Positions 36,398-36,438 of a stretch of DNA of 36,438 nt are shown here, piece by piece. Position numbers and translations under genes: made by a program. This stretch comes from Snowella sp. (GTDB lineage: Bacteria > Cyanobacteriota > Cyanobacteriia > Cyanobacteriales > Microcystaceae), in NCBI GenBank assembly GCA_003249095.1, contig QBMS01000029.1, forward strand, positions 1-36,438, read 5' to 3'. Numbering within the stretch: the stretch's first letter is position 1; each line of letters opens with the position of its first letter. The notes under the pieces are model-generated. The model was not told the origin of the DNA and ran no database searches. It saw only the letters and a list, made by a program, of their open reading frames with translations.

Positions 36398-36438
36398 CTA
36401 ATTATTAGAATGAAATCCTTACAAGACAAGGACTTAAC

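Overview
The window looks like a chromosomal segment of a unicellular or colonial cyanobacterium. The HIP1 octamer GCGATCGC recurs throughout (about 45 copies by eye). Several products belong to cyanobacterial or plastid-lineage families: BtpA (photosystem I biogenesis), a CruP-type lycopene cyclase paralogue, an HpnB-type hopanoid glycosyltransferase, a DUF2358 protein and a TIGR04376-type coiled-coil protein. I found no tRNA, rRNA, CRISPR array or intact transposase.

Layout. 1-3.1 kb: ArsA/GET3-type ATPase, DUF2358 protein, an orphan ParA ATPase and a small protein with a duplicated motif. 3.3-6.3 kb: two small secreted proteins (one made of 18-residue helical repeats), aroE and a convergent hpnB. 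6.3-11.3 kb: a HicB antitoxin remnant, a coiled-coil protein, polA and btpA. 11.7-16.4 kb: a HAD hydrolase, typA, dapB and a membrane-anchored coiled-coil protein. 16.7-23.1 kb: a small conserved protein, cruP translationally coupled to a SirB1-family gene, a GT2 glycosyltransferase and a very acidic repeat protein. 23.2-26.3 kb: an accessory patch. Here frmA (glutathione-dependent formaldehyde dehydrogenase) carries an in-frame TAG, followed by a two-gene module (TIR-Mrr nuclease fusion plus a second PD-(D/E)XK-like protein, overlapping ATGA) and then a TPR remnant. 26.3-31 kb: a VanX-type dipeptidase, a double-META secreted protein, a long intergenic region with a perfect CRP-type site, a PEP-CTERM-tailed protein without a signal peptide, and a secreted CHAP/NlpC-like protein. 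31-36.4 kb: an adenine deaminase family enzyme, a sugar ABC permease, a frameshifted ABC ATPase flanked by identical palindromes, mutL, and an N-terminally truncated Rpn/DUF4351 protein.

Most of the window is housekeeping: DNA replication and repair (polA, mutL), translation stress (typA), aromatic amino acid and lysine synthesis (aroE, dapB), photosynthesis and pigments (btpA, cruP) and hopanoids (hpnB). The best candidate for an undescribed system is the TIR-Mrr / PD-(D/E)XK pair at 24678-26080. It lies in the longest HIP1-free stretch of the window, between two decayed genes, and has the architecture expected of an anti-phage defence module. Signs of gene decay are frequent: the frmA nonsense codon, the ABC ATPase frameshift, and the HicB, TPR and Rpn remnants.
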